Shown one piece after another: positions 1 to 10,248 of a stretch of DNA of 64,000 nucleotides. Positions within the stretch are counted from its first letter, which is position 1. Every line of letters begins with the position of its first letter. The stretch is from contig NZ_BEWC01000003.1 in NCBI RefSeq assembly GCF_003112575.1, positions 1 to 64,000 on the forward strand, given 5' to 3'. This DNA is from Streptomyces ardesiacus (GTDB lineage Bacteria > Actinomycetota > Actinomycetes > Streptomycetales > Streptomycetaceae). A model generated the notes under the pieces. The model ran no database searches and had not been told where the DNA came from. It saw only the letters and a program-made list of their open reading frames with translations. The position numbers and the translations under genes were made by a program.

Positions 1-208
1 CTTTCCGACCCGATTTCCTCGGTGCTTTCCAGGTTCCCGCTTTCGCGTTTCCCTTTCCGGCGGTTCCGACTTTATCAGAAGTTCCGGGGCGGTCTGACCG
101 GCCGTTCGTTTCCGATTCATCGGGAGAGTGCTTCGTCGAATTCGTTGATTCGTAGAAGCTGATAGATGTTCGACGCTGCCCTCTGGGGTGAACCCACCTC
201 CAGGCAAC
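1..208 (-). other. Leader of an rRNA operon (partial, runs off left edge)
   Basis: Read on the minus strand, this stretch contains the conserved Streptomyces pre-16S leader signature: CTGATAAAGTCGG near 79-67, then purine-rich GGAAAGGGAAACGCGAAAG, GGAACCTGGAAAGCACC and GAGGAAATCGG towards the window edge. I recognise this order from Streptomyces rrn leaders upstream of 16S rRNA. No protein gene is supported here. The inference is that a 16S-23S-5S operon begins just left of the window on the minus strand. The rRNA itself is not visible. Confidence 0.72.
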
Positions 209-214
209 TGTTCG

Positions 215-243
215 AATCTACCTCCCCGCTCGCTCCGTGTCAA
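215..243 (-). promoter_or_regulatory. Probable rRNA operon promoter
   Basis: The minus strand shows a perfect -35 TTGACA (243-238), a 17-base spacer and a -10 TAGATT (220-215), an almost ideal vegetative sigma-70 promoter. It is about 55 bases after the spoIIM-like stop codon and just upstream of the rrn leader signature, so transcription should start near 208 and run left. Streptomyces rrn operons usually have several promoters. Only this one is clear here. Confidence 0.75.
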
Positions 244-296
244 CGGCTCGTGCGGGAACGAAGAGGACAGTAGCAGCTCGCCGGGTCGGATGCACA

Positions 297-1304
297 TCAG
301 GCGGCCGTCGGCACGGTGGCGCTGCGTTCGGCCGCCGCGACGTCGCCCGTGTCGCCGGCGCGCACCGCGCGGCCACCGAGGACGTAGACGTAGGCGAGGA
401 AGGCCAGCTCGGCGACGACTCCGATGGTGATGCGGGCCCAGGTGGGCAGGCCGGAGGGGGTGACGAAGCCTTCGACGGCGCCGGAGACGAAGAGGACGAG
501 GGCCAGTCCGACTGCCATGCCGATGGCCGCCCTGCCCTCCTCGGCGAGGGCGATGCGCCGGGTGCGGGGCCCGGGGTCGACGAGGGTCCAGCCCAGCCGC
601 ATACCGGTGCCCGCGGCGACGAACACCGCGGTCAGTTCGAGCAGGCCGTGCGGCAGGACCAGGCCGAGGAAGGTGTCGAGGCGGCCGGCCGACGACATCA
701 GGCCGAAGCCGACGCCGAGGTTGAGCATGTTCTGGAAGAGGATCCAGATGACGGGCAGCCCCAGAAAGACGCCCAGGATGAGGCAGAGCGCGGCGGCCCA
801 TGCGTTGTTCGTCCACACCTGGGCCGCGAACGAGGCTGCCGGGTTGCTCGAGTAGTACGTCTCGTACTGGCCGCCCGGGCGGGTGAGCTCGCGCAGTTCG
901 CCGGGTGCCGCGATGGTGGACTGCACTTCCGGATGGGTGCCGATCCACCAGCCAAGGAGCGCGGCGACCGCGGTCGACACGAGGGCCACGGGGACCCACC
1001 AGTGTCGGGCCCGGTAGACGGCCGCCGGGAACTGCTGGGTCAGGAATCGTGTGACGTCGCGCCAGGAGGCACGCCGGGTGCCGGTCACGACGCTGCGCGC
1101 GCGTGCCACCAGTTGGCTGAGCCGCCCGGTCAGCTGGGGGTCGGGGGCACTGGACTGGACCAGGGAGAGGTGGGTGGCCGTGCGCTGGTAGAGGGCGACG
1201 AGTTCGTCGGTCTCGGCACCGGTCAGGCGGCGCCTGCGCCGGAGGAGGGCGTCGAGGCGGTCCCACTCCGCGCGGTGGGCGGAGACGAAGACGTCGAGGT
1301 CCAT
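297..1304 (-). CDS. Stage II sporulation protein M (SpoIIM/DUF95) family membrane protein
   Basis: A 335-residue integral membrane protein of the SpoIIM family. The N-terminal ~90 residues are soluble and Arg-rich (MDLDVFVSAHRAEWDRL). They are followed by about five hydrophobic segments, including VALVSTAVAALLGWW, AAALCLILGVFLGLP, LVLPHGLLELTAVF and a pair near the C-terminus. In Bacillus SpoIIM belongs to the forespore engulfment DMP complex. In actinomycetes the family has no settled function and commonly sits beside RDD proteins, as here (divergent gene at 1430). The ATG at 1304 is used. Its stop lies ~54 bases before the rrn promoter, so read-through into the rrn operon is possible. Confidence 0.88.
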   Translation of the reverse strand: MDLDVFVSAHRAEWDRLDALLRRRRRLTGAETDELVALYQRTATHLSLVQSSAPDPQLTGRLSQLVARARSVVTGTRRASWRDVTRFLTQQFPAAVYRARHWWVPVALVSTAVAALLGWWIGTHPEVQSTIAAPGELRELTRPGGQYETYYSSNPAASFAAQVWTNNAWAAALCLILGVFLGLPVIWILFQNMLNLGVGFGLMSSAGRLDTFLGLVLPHGLLELTAVFVAAGTGMRLGWTLVDPGPRTRRIALAEEGRAAIGMAVGLALVLFVSGAVEGFVTPSGLPTWARITIGVVAELAFLAYVYVLGGRAVRAGDTGDVAAAERSATVPTAA

Positions 1305-1429
1305 CGGTGTGCCTGCTCCTCGGCTATCGTCGGCGGCTCGTCGTGGATCAGCTTGTCGTACTGCGGCGCGGTGTGTCCTCAGCTTGGCAGACTGGCGGGG
1401 ACGGGGGCTTTCGGGGAAGGGCGGCGCGC

Positions 1430-2371
1430 GTGAGTGAGCTGGTGACGGGCGAGGCGGTGGCGCTGGAACTGCGCCCCGCGAGGCTGCCCAGCAGGGCGCT
1501 GGCCGTCCTGCTCGACCTGGTGGTCGCCGTGGCCGTCTACGTGGCGGTGACCGTCGCTCTGGTCGCGTCCACCTCGTCCCTGGACGACGCGGCGCGGACG
1601 GCGCTGACGATCGCGACCTTCGTCCTGGTCCTGGTGGGCGGGCCGATCGCCGTGGAGACCCTGAGCCACGGGCGGTCGCTCGGGAAGATGGCGTGCGGTT
1701 TGCGGGTGGTGCGGGACGACGGAGGGCCGATCCGCTTCCGCCACGCGCTGGTGAGGGGCTTGATCGGAGTGATCGAGATCCTCATGACGTTCGGAGTGAT
1801 CGCCTGTGTCGCCTCGTTGGTGTCGGCGCGGGGGCGGCGGCTCGGCGACGTGTTCGCGGGCACGCTGGTCGTGCGGGAGAGGGTGCCGTACGCGTCGGCG
1901 GGGTTCATGCCGCCGCCTCCGCCGTGGCTGGCGGGACGGTTCTCCGGACTAGACCTGTCCGCGGTGCCCGACGATCTGTGGCTCGCCGTCCGTCAGTACC
2001 TGGCACGGGCCGCACAGCTGGATCCACGCGTCGGCTGGGCCATGGCCGAGCGGCTCGCCACCGACGTGGCGTCCCGTACGGGTGCTCCGGTGCCGCGGGA
2101 GGTGCCGCCGCCCGCGTATCTGGCGGCGGTGCTGCAGGAACGGCAGGCCCGGGAGGCCCGGAAGGCGTTCGGCGGCGACTCGGCCGGGGGGACTGCCGCC
2201 CCGGCGACGGCGGAGGTTCCGGTGCCGCCTGCGCCGACTGCGCCGGCTGCCCCGTCGGCGCCCGCACCGGTCACCCCGCCGCCCGCGCCGTCGTCCGACG
2301 GCCGCTCCGAGGTGTCGCGGGACGTGCGGCCGGACGGCCGCCCCGGAACCGGGTTCGTGCCGCCGGCTTAG
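1430..2371 (+). CDS. RDD family membrane protein
   Basis: A 313-residue protein with an RDD domain over roughly residues 10-150: an Arg-Asp-containing first helix (LPSRALAVLLDLVVAVAVYVA), a second helix (ALTIATFVLVLVGGP), the family's GRSLGKMACGLRVV motif and a third helix ending in RGRRLGDVFAGTLVV. The C-terminal ~100 residues are Pro/Ala-rich and probably disordered. RDD proteins are small transporters or membrane adaptors of uncertain role. The GTG at 1430 has GGGGAAGGG upstream. An earlier in-frame ATG at 1307 is rejected because it would add a non-conserved N-terminus. Divergent from the SpoIIM gene, with about 125 bases shared. Confidence 0.85.
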   Translation: MSELVTGEAVALELRPARLPSRALAVLLDLVVAVAVYVAVTVALVASTSSLDDAARTALTIATFVLVLVGGPIAVETLSHGRSLGKMACGLRVVRDDGGPIRFRHALVRGLIGVIEILMTFGVIACVASLVSARGRRLGDVFAGTLVVRERVPYASAGFMPPPPPWLAGRFSGLDLSAVPDDLWLAVRQYLARAAQLDPRVGWAMAERLATDVASRTGAPVPREVPPPAYLAAVLQERQAREARKAFGGDSAGGTAAPATAEVPVPPAPTAPAAPSAPAPVTPPPAPSSDGRSEVSRDVRPDGRPGTGFVPPA

Positions 2372-2392
2372 GCACGGCCGCCCCCGGCACCC

Positions 2393-3007
2393 TCACGGGA
2401 ACACGGACGGCGGGGTCTCCAGGTCCTCCAGCTCGATGCCCGGGGCCGCCAGGACCACGTCGCCGGCGATGTGCACGGCGTGTTGTTCGCCCGTGTCCAG
2501 GGCTGTGACCTGGTATTCGTCCACGACGAGGGGGCCGTTGTCAGTGGCGTGTGCTTCTCTGTTCAGCAAGGCCCAGGACTGGTCCACGGTGCGGGGGGCG
2601 AGGACCGGGTCCGTGAGGGCGACGAGGCGCAGGCGGGTGGCTGATCCGGAGGGGGTGAGGCGCAGGAGACGGGTGACGGCGACGAGGAAGGCCGGGGACG
2701 TGCCAGTGAAGGCGTGGGCGCGCGCATTGCCTTCGGTGGCGTGGGTTCCGGTGGGGTCGGTGCGGACCCAGGTGAGGCCCTCGATGGCCGCGCCGCGCAC
2801 CTGCCAGTCGGCGGCGTGGACTTCGAGACGGATGGGGCGGCCGAGCTCGTCGAGGGCGAGGTCCACGGAGCCTCGGTGGTCCCCCGTGGGGGTGGTCAGT
2901 TGTGACACGTAGCGCCAGCCGGAGGGGCCGGGGGCGCACTGGAAGTGTTCTTCTGCGAGGAGGGTGTGGTCGTGCGGATCGTGAAGCGAATAACGGCCGC
3001 GGGGCAT
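2393..3007 (-). CDS. Conserved hypothetical protein, function unknown
   Basis: A 204-residue soluble protein beginning MPRGRYSLHDPHDHTLLAEE. It has no signal peptide, membrane segment or motif I recognise. The sequence alternates short beta-like stretches (GWRYVSQLTTPTGDHRGSVDLALD, RPIRLEVHAADWQVRG, LTWVRTDPTG), suggesting a beta-rich fold. The ATG at 3007 has AGGAC 6-10 bases upstream. It is convergent with the RDD gene and follows ahcY after a terminator-like hairpin, so it is probably transcribed on its own. Codon use is ordinary for the region. Confidence 0.7.
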   Translation of the reverse strand: MPRGRYSLHDPHDHTLLAEEHFQCAPGPSGWRYVSQLTTPTGDHRGSVDLALDELGRPIRLEVHAADWQVRGAAIEGLTWVRTDPTGTHATEGNARAHAFTGTSPAFLVAVTRLLRLTPSGSATRLRLVALTDPVLAPRTVDQSWALLNREAHATDNGPLVVDEYQVTALDTGEQHAVHIAGDVVLAAPGIELEDLETPPSVFP

Positions 3008-3059
3008 GGGTGTCCTGGGTGGTGACGGGCTGCTGGTCCGACCGCTGAGGCGGCAACGG

Positions 3060-3094
3060 GACAGGCCCCCGGCACGGGGGTGCGGGGGCCTGTC
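3060..3094 (-). terminator. Hairpin terminator after ahcY
   Basis: Perfect 11-base inverted repeat GACAGGCCCCC (3060-3070) / GGGGGCCTGTC (3084-3094) around a 13-base loop, 33 bases beyond the ahcY stop. No long U-tract, as is usual in Streptomyces. Confidence 0.75.
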
Positions 3095-3126
3095 TCGAAG
3101 GCGAGGAGCCGTGGGAGCCGGTGGGC

Positions 3127-4584
<1,458 letters not shown>

Positions 4585-4865
4585 TACGGGCTGCTCCTCG
4601 GGTTGGGTCGAGGTGGGTACGGCTGACCTGCGCGGCGGCGGACACAGGGGTGCCCCGAAGAGGACACAGGCATGCCCGCGTACGCGCAGCGCAGTCCGTC
4701 GGAGGCCCTCTCTCCCTCGGCCGGTCCGTCCTGGACCGCCCGACCGCCATCAGCAGCGACGTCTGGCTCCGTCCCAAGCTACACCGCGCGCGCCCGCCGT
4801 CCCCAGTCCGCCTCCGAACACTTCCGGACGTTCACGAAGCGTGACGAGGGGCTGCGGGGCGTCGG

Positions 4866-5846
4866 TCAGTGGGCTGCGGGAGGTGCGGTGGGGCCGCCGG
4901 GGGTCGCCTCGGGGTCGGCGCCCTTGGCGGCCTCGGACTCGCTGTAGATGTCCGGTTCCAGGTAGATGACGCGGGCGATCGGGACCGCTTCGCGGATCCG
5001 GGATTCGGCGGCGTCGATCGCGGAGGCGATCTCCGTGGCCGTGCCGTCGTGGCGGACGGCGATCTTGGCGGCGACGAGCAGTTCCTCGGGGCCGAGGTGG
5101 AGGGTGCGCATGTGGATGAGGCCGGTGACCGTGTCGCCGGCGACGGCCGCGGCCTCGATCTGCTGGACCACCTCGGCGCCGGCGGCCTCGCCGAGCAGCA
5201 GGGACTTGGTCTCGACGGCGAGGACCAGCGCGATCAGGATGAGCAGGATGCCGATGCACAGGGTGCCGATGCCGTCCCAGACGCCGTCGCCGGTGAGCAG
5301 GGCGAGGCCGACGCCGCCGAGGGCGAGGACCAGGCCGACGAGGGCGCCGAAGTCCTCCAGGAGGACGACCGGCAGCTCGGGGGCCTTGGCGTGGCGGATG
5401 AACTCCTTCCAGGACTTCGTGCCGCGCAGGGGGTTGGACTCCTTGATGGCGGTCCGGAAGGAGAAGCCCTCGGCGACGATCGCGAAGACCAGGACGCCCA
5501 CCGGCCAGTACCAGTGCTCCAGTTCGTGCGGGTGCTTGATCTTCTCGTAGCCCTCGTAGAGGGCGAACATGCCGCCGACCGAGAAGAGCACGATGGAGAC
5601 GAGGAAGGCGTAGATGTACCGCTCGCGGCCGAAGCCGAAGGGGTGTTGCGGGGTGGCCGCGCGCTGGGCCCGCTTGCCGCCGAGGAGGAGCAGGCCCTGG
5701 TTGCCCGAGTCGGCGACGGAGTGCACGGATTCGGCGAGCATCGACGACGATCCGCTGAAGAGGAACGCCACGAATTTCGCCACCGCGATCGAGAGGTTGG
5801 CGAGCAGTGCCGCCACGATCGCCCTGGTACCGCCTGACGCGCTCAT
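4866..5846 (-). CDS. Cation diffusion facilitator (CDF) family efflux transporter
   Basis: A 326-residue membrane protein. Hydrophobic helices span about residues 8-230, with a cytoplasmic C-terminal domain (residues ~235-310). The first helix pair carries the CDF signature (SSMLAESVHSVADSGNQGLLLLG) with the Asp of the usual metal site, and a second Asp occurs in VVLLEDFGALVGL. The family exports Zn2+, Co2+ or related ions. The C-terminal tail (GADPEATPGGPTAPPAAH) is disordered. Start: ATG 5846 with GAAGGGA upstream. An in-frame ATG at 5921 would add a charged, non-conserved extension and is rejected. Substrate metal cannot be told from sequence. It lies ~190 bases downstream of manA on the same strand. 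Confidence 0.92.
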   Translation of the reverse strand: MSASGGTRAIVAALLANLSIAVAKFVAFLFSGSSSMLAESVHSVADSGNQGLLLLGGKRAQRAATPQHPFGFGRERYIYAFLVSIVLFSVGGMFALYEGYEKIKHPHELEHWYWPVGVLVFAIVAEGFSFRTAIKESNPLRGTKSWKEFIRHAKAPELPVVLLEDFGALVGLVLALGGVGLALLTGDGVWDGIGTLCIGILLILIALVLAVETKSLLLGEAAGAEVVQQIEAAAVAGDTVTGLIHMRTLHLGPEELLVAAKIAVRHDGTATEIASAIDAAESRIREAVPIARVIYLEPDIYSESEAAKGADPEATPGGPTAPPAAH

Positions 5847-6035
5847 GTGTCGCGTTGTCCCTTCGCCTGCGTCTGCTTCTTCGTCTGCGTCCGTACGCCG
5901 CCGGCGGGGCGCGGCCGTCACCGGCTTTGGCCCCTCCTTTGCGGTGCGCCATTGTTGCAGCCCGTGCGGACCCCGAGGTGCCGGATGCCCCGTCGTTCGC
6001 CCGTCAGACAGGTGTCGGGCCCGTGCGGGGTCGTC

Positions 6036-7187
6036 TCAGACGCGCACGGTGGCGCGGAAGAGCGTGCCGGTTCCGGACACTTCGGCCTTTTCGTGGGCCG
6101 GGACGAAGACCGAGCGGCCGGGACGCAGCTCGTGTTCGCCGGCCCGTACGGTGCCCGCCGTGCAGAGCAGGATCTGCGGGGTGGACAGGGTGAGGTCGTG
6201 GACGCCGGTGCCCTCGGGCAGGACGTAGCGGGACAGGCGGAACTCGTCGGTCGGGGTGTCGTAGACCTCTTCGCCGTCGGGGGACGCCTCCGGGCGCAGG
6301 ATGCCGGGGTCGCCCGCCTCGAAGCGGACGATGCGCAGGAGTTCGGGGACGTCGACGTGCTTGGGCGTGAGGCCGCAGCGCAGGACGTTGTCGGAGTTGG
6401 CCATGATCTCGACGCCGAGGCCGTTGAGATAGGCGTGCGGGATGCCGGCGCCGAGGTAGAGGGCCTCGCCGGGCTGGAGCCGGACGTGGTTGAGGAGCAT
6501 GGCGGCGAGGACGCCGGGGTCGCCCGGGTAGTGGTGGGCGATGTCGGCGTAGGGCCGGTAGACGCCGCCGAGGCGGTCGCAGGCGGCCGCGGTCTCGGTG
6601 ACCGTGCGGGACATGTCCTCGGGGTCGGCCGTGAGGACCGCGGTGAGCACCTCGCGCAGGGCGGCGTCCTCGGGGTGGGCGCGCAGCAGGTCGACGTACG
6701 GCTTGAGGGAGGCGACGCCGAGGCCGTCGAGCAGGTCCGCGGTCTCGGCCGGGGGGCGGAAGCCGCACAGGCCGTCGAAGTCGGTGAGGGCGCAGACCAG
6801 TTCGGGCTTGTGGTTGGCGTCCTTGTAGTTGCGGTGCGGGGCGTCCAGGGGGACTCCGCGGCGTTCCTCGTCCTCGTACCCCTGCTGGGCCTGCGCGAGG
6901 TCGGGGTGGACCTGGAGGGAGAGCGGGGCGCCGGCGGCGAGGAGCTTGAGGAGGAAGGGCAGCCGGGGGCCGAACTTGGCGACGGAGGCGGCGCCCAGTT
7001 CCTTCTCGGGGTCGGCGTCGACGACCTCGGCGAGGGTGCCCCGGCCCGTGCGGGAGGGGGCGCCGGGGTGGGCGCCCATCCACATCTCCGCCTGCGGTTC
7101 GCCGGTCGGCTCGGTCCCGAGGAGGGTCGGGATCGCGGTGGTGGAACCCCAGGCGTAGGGGCGGACGGTGTTGTCGAGGCGGTCCAT
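6036..7187 (-). CDS. manA: Mannose-6-phosphate isomerase, class I
   Basis: A 383-residue zinc enzyme interconverting fructose-6-phosphate and mannose-6-phosphate, the entry to GDP-mannose, glycans and mannosylated proteins. Visible family features: N-terminal VRPYAWGS, the metal site LSLQVHPD with AQAQQGYEDE, HKPELVCAL, and the C-terminal half GEALYLGAGIPHAYLNG...EIMANSDNVLRCGLTPK. Start: ATG 7187, 50 bases after the SIS-domain gene, supporting an operon with it, the Trm112-like gene and manB. Length is normal. manA and manB so close together strongly support dedicated mannose-phosphate supply. Confidence 0.96.
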   Translation of the reverse strand: MDRLDNTVRPYAWGSTTAIPTLLGTEPTGEPQAEMWMGAHPGAPSRTGRGTLAEVVDADPEKELGAASVAKFGPRLPFLLKLLAAGAPLSLQVHPDLAQAQQGYEDEERRGVPLDAPHRNYKDANHKPELVCALTDFDGLCGFRPPAETADLLDGLGVASLKPYVDLLRAHPEDAALREVLTAVLTADPEDMSRTVTETAAACDRLGGVYRPYADIAHHYPGDPGVLAAMLLNHVRLQPGEALYLGAGIPHAYLNGLGVEIMANSDNVLRCGLTPKHVDVPELLRIVRFEAGDPGILRPEASPDGEEVYDTPTDEFRLSRYVLPEGTGVHDLTLSTPQILLCTAGTVRAGEHELRPGRSVFVPAHEKAEVSGTGTLFRATVRV

Positions 7188-7237
7188 GGGCTCTCTCTGC
7201 CGGTGCGTGCGGGTGCGGGGGCGATGGTGCGCCGGGG

Positions 7238-8365
7238 TCAGGATCCCGAGGCGAGTGCCAGGTAAACGGCGGCGAAATCCGTGATGGCGATCAGCTCGGC
7301 GAGGGTCTCCAGTTCGCCGCCCTCTTCCGGTTCCAGCTCGCTGATCGGCGTGTCGTGGCCGAGGGCCAGGTCACGGGCGTTGGGGGCGGCGGTCAGGCCG
7401 CCGGCGGGGCGGTCGCGCAGGAGCACCACGCGTGCGTGCAGCGCGGCCGGCTCCTCCACGCGGTCGCGGAAGAAGTCGTCGGGGTCGGCGCCGGCGGCGA
7501 GTCGGCCGGCGAGCAGGGCGCTGTGCGCGGCGAGCGCCTCGGGCAGGTCGGCGACGACGGCGGGGGTGCCGGACAGTTCGGCGAGCGCGGCGGCGAAGCG
7601 GCGGCCCGCGGGCCCGGCGGAGGTGCCCTCGGTCCAGACGACGGGGAGGGAGTCGGCCAGTTCGGCCGCGAGGGTCTTGGCGGGGTTGCTGTAGGTGACG
7701 ATCGCGGGCCCGCAGCGTTCGGCGACGCGGTCGAGCCGGTCGGCGACCTTGTCGACGGCCTCCGGGGGCGCCTCGAGCAGCCCGGTGCGGTCCAGCAGCG
7801 CGAGGAGCGGGGTGAGCAGCGCCCACAGGACGCCGGGGGCGGCACCGGCGAGGGGCTCGTCGTGGTCGTACGGGGCGGTCGCCATCGGGAGGAACAGGCC
7901 GCGGGAGGCGCCGACCGCCTCGCTGAGCGGGGAGCCGGCGGGGGCGACCGCGACGACCGTGCAGCCCCGGCGGTACGCCTGTTCGGCGAGCAGGGCCAGG
8001 CCCGGCTCGGTGCCGTCGGGGGTGGCGATCAGCAGGAGGTCGACGGAGCCGGCCCAGCCGGGCAGTTCCCAGCGCAGGGCGCCCGCGGCGGGGGCGACGC
8101 CGGTGGGGGCGAGGCGGGTGACGGGGCTGCCGGCGCCCGCGAGGGTGCCGAGGAGGTCGGCGGCGTGGGTGGCGGCGGCGCCGGGGCCCGCGATCAGTAC
8201 GGCGCGGGGGCGGCCGTCCGGCCTGAGGTTGGCGACGCCGGCCTCGGCTGCGTGCCGGGCGGCGGTGCGGACGCGGGCACCGGCCTCGGCGGCGCCGCGG
8301 AGGAGGCCGCGGCGGTCGGCCTCGGTGAGGCGCTCCGGGTCGTCGAGAAGCGATTCGTCGAGCAT
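7238..8365 (-). CDS. SIS-domain protein (phosphoglucose/phosphomannose isomerase-like)
   Basis: A 375-residue protein with two sugar-isomerase (SIS) folds: the first around RPRAVLIAGPGAAATHAADLLG with WAGSVDLLLIATPDGTEPGL, the second around GPAIVTYSNPAKTLAAELADS. The C-terminal part (GLTAAPNARDLALGHDTPISELEPEEGGELETLAELIAITDFAAVYLALASGS) resembles the C-terminal region of bifunctional PGI/PMI. It is usually found between manA and manB in actinobacteria. The classical PGI Glu/His catalytic set was not identified, so isomerase activity is not assured. It may act on sugar phosphates or be regulatory. Start: ATG 8365. The Trm112-like gene ends 78 bases upstream. Confidence 0.85.
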   Translation of the reverse strand: MLDESLLDDPERLTEADRRGLLRGAAEAGARVRTAARHAAEAGVANLRPDGRPRAVLIAGPGAAATHAADLLGTLAGAGSPVTRLAPTGVAPAAGALRWELPGWAGSVDLLLIATPDGTEPGLALLAEQAYRRGCTVVAVAPAGSPLSEAVGASRGLFLPMATAPYDHDEPLAGAAPGVLWALLTPLLALLDRTGLLEAPPEAVDKVADRLDRVAERCGPAIVTYSNPAKTLAAELADSLPVVWTEGTSAGPAGRRFAAALAELSGTPAVVADLPEALAAHSALLAGRLAAGADPDDFFRDRVEEPAALHARVVLLRDRPAGGLTAAPNARDLALGHDTPISELEPEEGGELETLAELIAITDFAAVYLALASGS

Positions 8366-8443
8366 GGCGGCAGGTCTCCGATCGCCGGGGCGTTCGTTCG
8401 GTTGCGCGGGGTCGTCGCCGGGTTGCCGTCGCCTGGGCGGCGG

Positions 8444-8614
8444 TTACTCGGGGCGGCGGGCCTCGTCGACGAGGAGGACGGGGATGCCGTCGCGCACCGG
8501 GTAGGCCAGGCCGCAGTCCTGGCCGGTGCAGATCAGCTCCGCGTCCTGCTCCTTGAGGGGGGCGTGGCAGGCGGGGCAGGCGAGGATCTCCAGGAGGCCG
8601 GGTTCGAGCGGCAT
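8444..8614 (-). CDS. Trm112-like zinc-ribbon protein
   Basis: A 56-residue protein. It begins [20 protein letters not shown] and continues with [20 protein letters not shown] and [16 protein letters not shown]. The four cysteines (CPAC and CTGQDC) form the zinc knuckle of the Trm112p-like family (UPF0434/YcaR), small partners or activators of methyltransferases. A GGAGGGAA ribosome-binding site precedes ATG 8614. It sits between manB and the SIS gene, a conserved actinobacterial position. No direct role in mannose metabolism is known, and the placement may simply be an ancient operon. Confidence 0.9.
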   Translation of the reverse strand: MPLEPGLLEILACPACHAPLKEQDAELICTGQDCGLAYPVRDGIPVLLVDEARRPE

Positions 8615-8747
8615 GGGGGTTCCCTCCGGGGGTGGGGCGTGTGTGGATGTGCTGGTCAGGGTACCGCCGGGACGGGACGGGCGCGGGGGCCTGTGGAAGA
8701 GCGGCCACCGGGCACCGGTGCCGGGGCGGGACGGTCGCGCGGCACGC

Positions 8748-8797
8748 AGCGGCGGGGCGGCCGGCGGCCAGGAGCGGCGGGGCGGCCGGCGGCTAGG
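8748..8797. repeat. 25-bp tandem duplication at the manB 3' end
   Basis: Two nearly identical 25-base units, AGCGGCGGGGCGGCCGGCGG followed by CCAGG (8748-8772) or CTAGG (8773-8797). The second unit contains the manB stop codon (TAG on the minus strand), so the duplication spans the gene end. Otherwise the 178-base gap to the Trm112-like gene shows no gene. Confidence 0.8.
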
Positions 8798-10157
8798 AGC
8801 GGATGATCGCCAGCGCCTCGTCCCGGATCTTCGTCATCGTTGACTCGTCCCGTGCCTCCGCGTTCAGGCGCAGGAGGGGCTCCGTGTTGGACGGACGGAC
8901 GTTGAACCACCAGTCGGCCGTCGTGACTGTGAGGCCGTCGAGGTCGTCCACGGTGATGTCGTCGCGGCCCTCGTACGCGGCCCGGATCGCGGCGAGGCGG
9001 GCCTGCTGGTCGGCGACGGTGGAGTTGATCTCGCCGGAGCCGGCATAGCGGTCGTACGCGGCGACCAGGGCGGACAGCGGGCCGTCCTGCTCGCCGAGGG
9101 CGGCGAGGACGTGGAGGGCGGCGAGCATGCCGGTGTCGGCGTTCCAGAAGTCGCGGAAGTAGTAGTGCGCGGAGTGCTCGCCGCCGAAGATGGCGCCGGT
9201 CCTGGCCATCTCGGCCTTGATGAAGGAGTGGCCCACGCGTGTGCGGGCCGGTGTGCCGCCGTTCTCGCGGACGACCTCGGGGACGGACCAGGAGGTGATC
9301 AGGTTGTGGATGACCGTGCCCGTGCCGCCGTTGCGGGCCAGCTCGCGGGCGGCCACGAGGGCGGTCACCGCGGACGGGGAGACCGGGTCGCCGTTCTGGT
9401 CGACGACGAAGCAGCGGTCGGCGTCGCCGTCGAAGGCGAGGCCCAGGTCGGCGCCCTCCGCGCGGACGCGCTGCTGGAGGTCGACGAGGTTGGCCGGGTC
9501 GAGCGGGTTGGCCTCGTGGTTGGGGAAGGTGCCGTCGAGTTCGAAGTACATCGGCACGAGGTCGAGGGGCAGGCCGGCGAAGACCGTGGGGACGGTGTGA
9601 CCGCCCATGCCGTTGCCCGCGTCGACGACGACCTTGAGGGGGCGGATGGCGGTGAGGTCCACCAGGGAGCGCAGGTGGGCCGCGTAGTCGGCGAGGACGT
9701 CGCTCCGGGCGACGGTGCCGGGGCGGGCGGACGGCTCGGGGGCGCCCTCCTCGCTCCAGCGCTCAACCAGGGCGCGGATCTCGGCGAGGCCGGTGTCCTG
9801 GCCGACCGGGGCGGCGCCCGCGCGGCACAGCTTGATGCCGTTGTACCGGGCGGGGTTGTGCGAGGCCGTGAACATGGCGCCCGGCAGGCCGAGCGCGCCG
9901 GAGGCGTAGTACAGCTCGTCGGTGGAGCACAGGCCGATCCCGGTCACGTCGGCGCCGCGGGCCGCCGCCCCGCGCGCGAAGGCGCCGGACAGGCCCGGGG
10001 ACGAGGGCCGCATGTCGTGGCCGACCACGATGGCGTCCGCGCCGGTCAGCTCGACGAAGGCCGCGCCGAACAGCTCGGCCAGCGGCTCGTCCCACTGGTC
10101 GGGGACGACACCGCGCACGTCGTACGCCTTCACGATCTGCGACAGATCAGCAGCCAC
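8793..10157 (-). CDS. manB: Phosphomannomutase/phosphoglucomutase
   Basis: A 454-residue alpha-D-phosphohexomutase converting mannose-6-P to mannose-1-P for GDP-mannose synthesis. All four family sites are present: the phosphoserine loop [15 protein letters not shown], the Mg2+ loop DGDADRCF, the sugar-binding loop [10 protein letters not shown] and the phosphate loop [15 protein letters not shown]. The GTG at 10157 ([16 protein letters not shown]) has AGGAAGG upstream. A start 12 codons earlier gives a non-homologous N-terminus and is rejected. It heads the manB-Trm112-SIS-manA series. The stop codon lies inside a small tandem repeat. Confidence 0.96.
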   Translation of the reverse strand: MAADLSQIVKAYDVRGVVPDQWDEPLAELFGAAFVELTGADAIVVGHDMRPSSPGLSGAFARGAAARGADVTGIGLCSTDELYYASGALGLPGAMFTASHNPARYNGIKLCRAGAAPVGQDTGLAEIRALVERWSEEGAPEPSARPGTVARSDVLADYAAHLRSLVDLTAIRPLKVVVDAGNGMGGHTVPTVFAGLPLDLVPMYFELDGTFPNHEANPLDPANLVDLQQRVRAEGADLGLAFDGDADRCFVVDQNGDPVSPSAVTALVAARELARNGGTGTVIHNLITSWSVPEVVRENGGTPARTRVGHSFIKAEMARTGAIFGGEHSAHYYFRDFWNADTGMLAALHVLAALGEQDGPLSALVAAYDRYAGSGEINSTVADQQARLAAIRAAYEGRDDITVDDLDGLTVTTADWWFNVRPSNTEPLLRLNAEARDESTMTKIRDEALAIIRS

Positions 10158-10248
10158 GGCCAACCTTCCTGAAAGTCCTGTCGGAGCCCACAAACTACCC
10201 CGTGGGGACCGGCTGGCCGCCCGGGCGGTTCCAGGAGGTCGGACGGCG

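Noticed and set aside
4585..4700. S-adenosylhomocysteine riboswitch upstream of ahcY
   Set aside because: The CCGAGGAGC string near the start looks suggestive, but I could not build the required pseudoknot and the string is best read as the ribosome-binding site.
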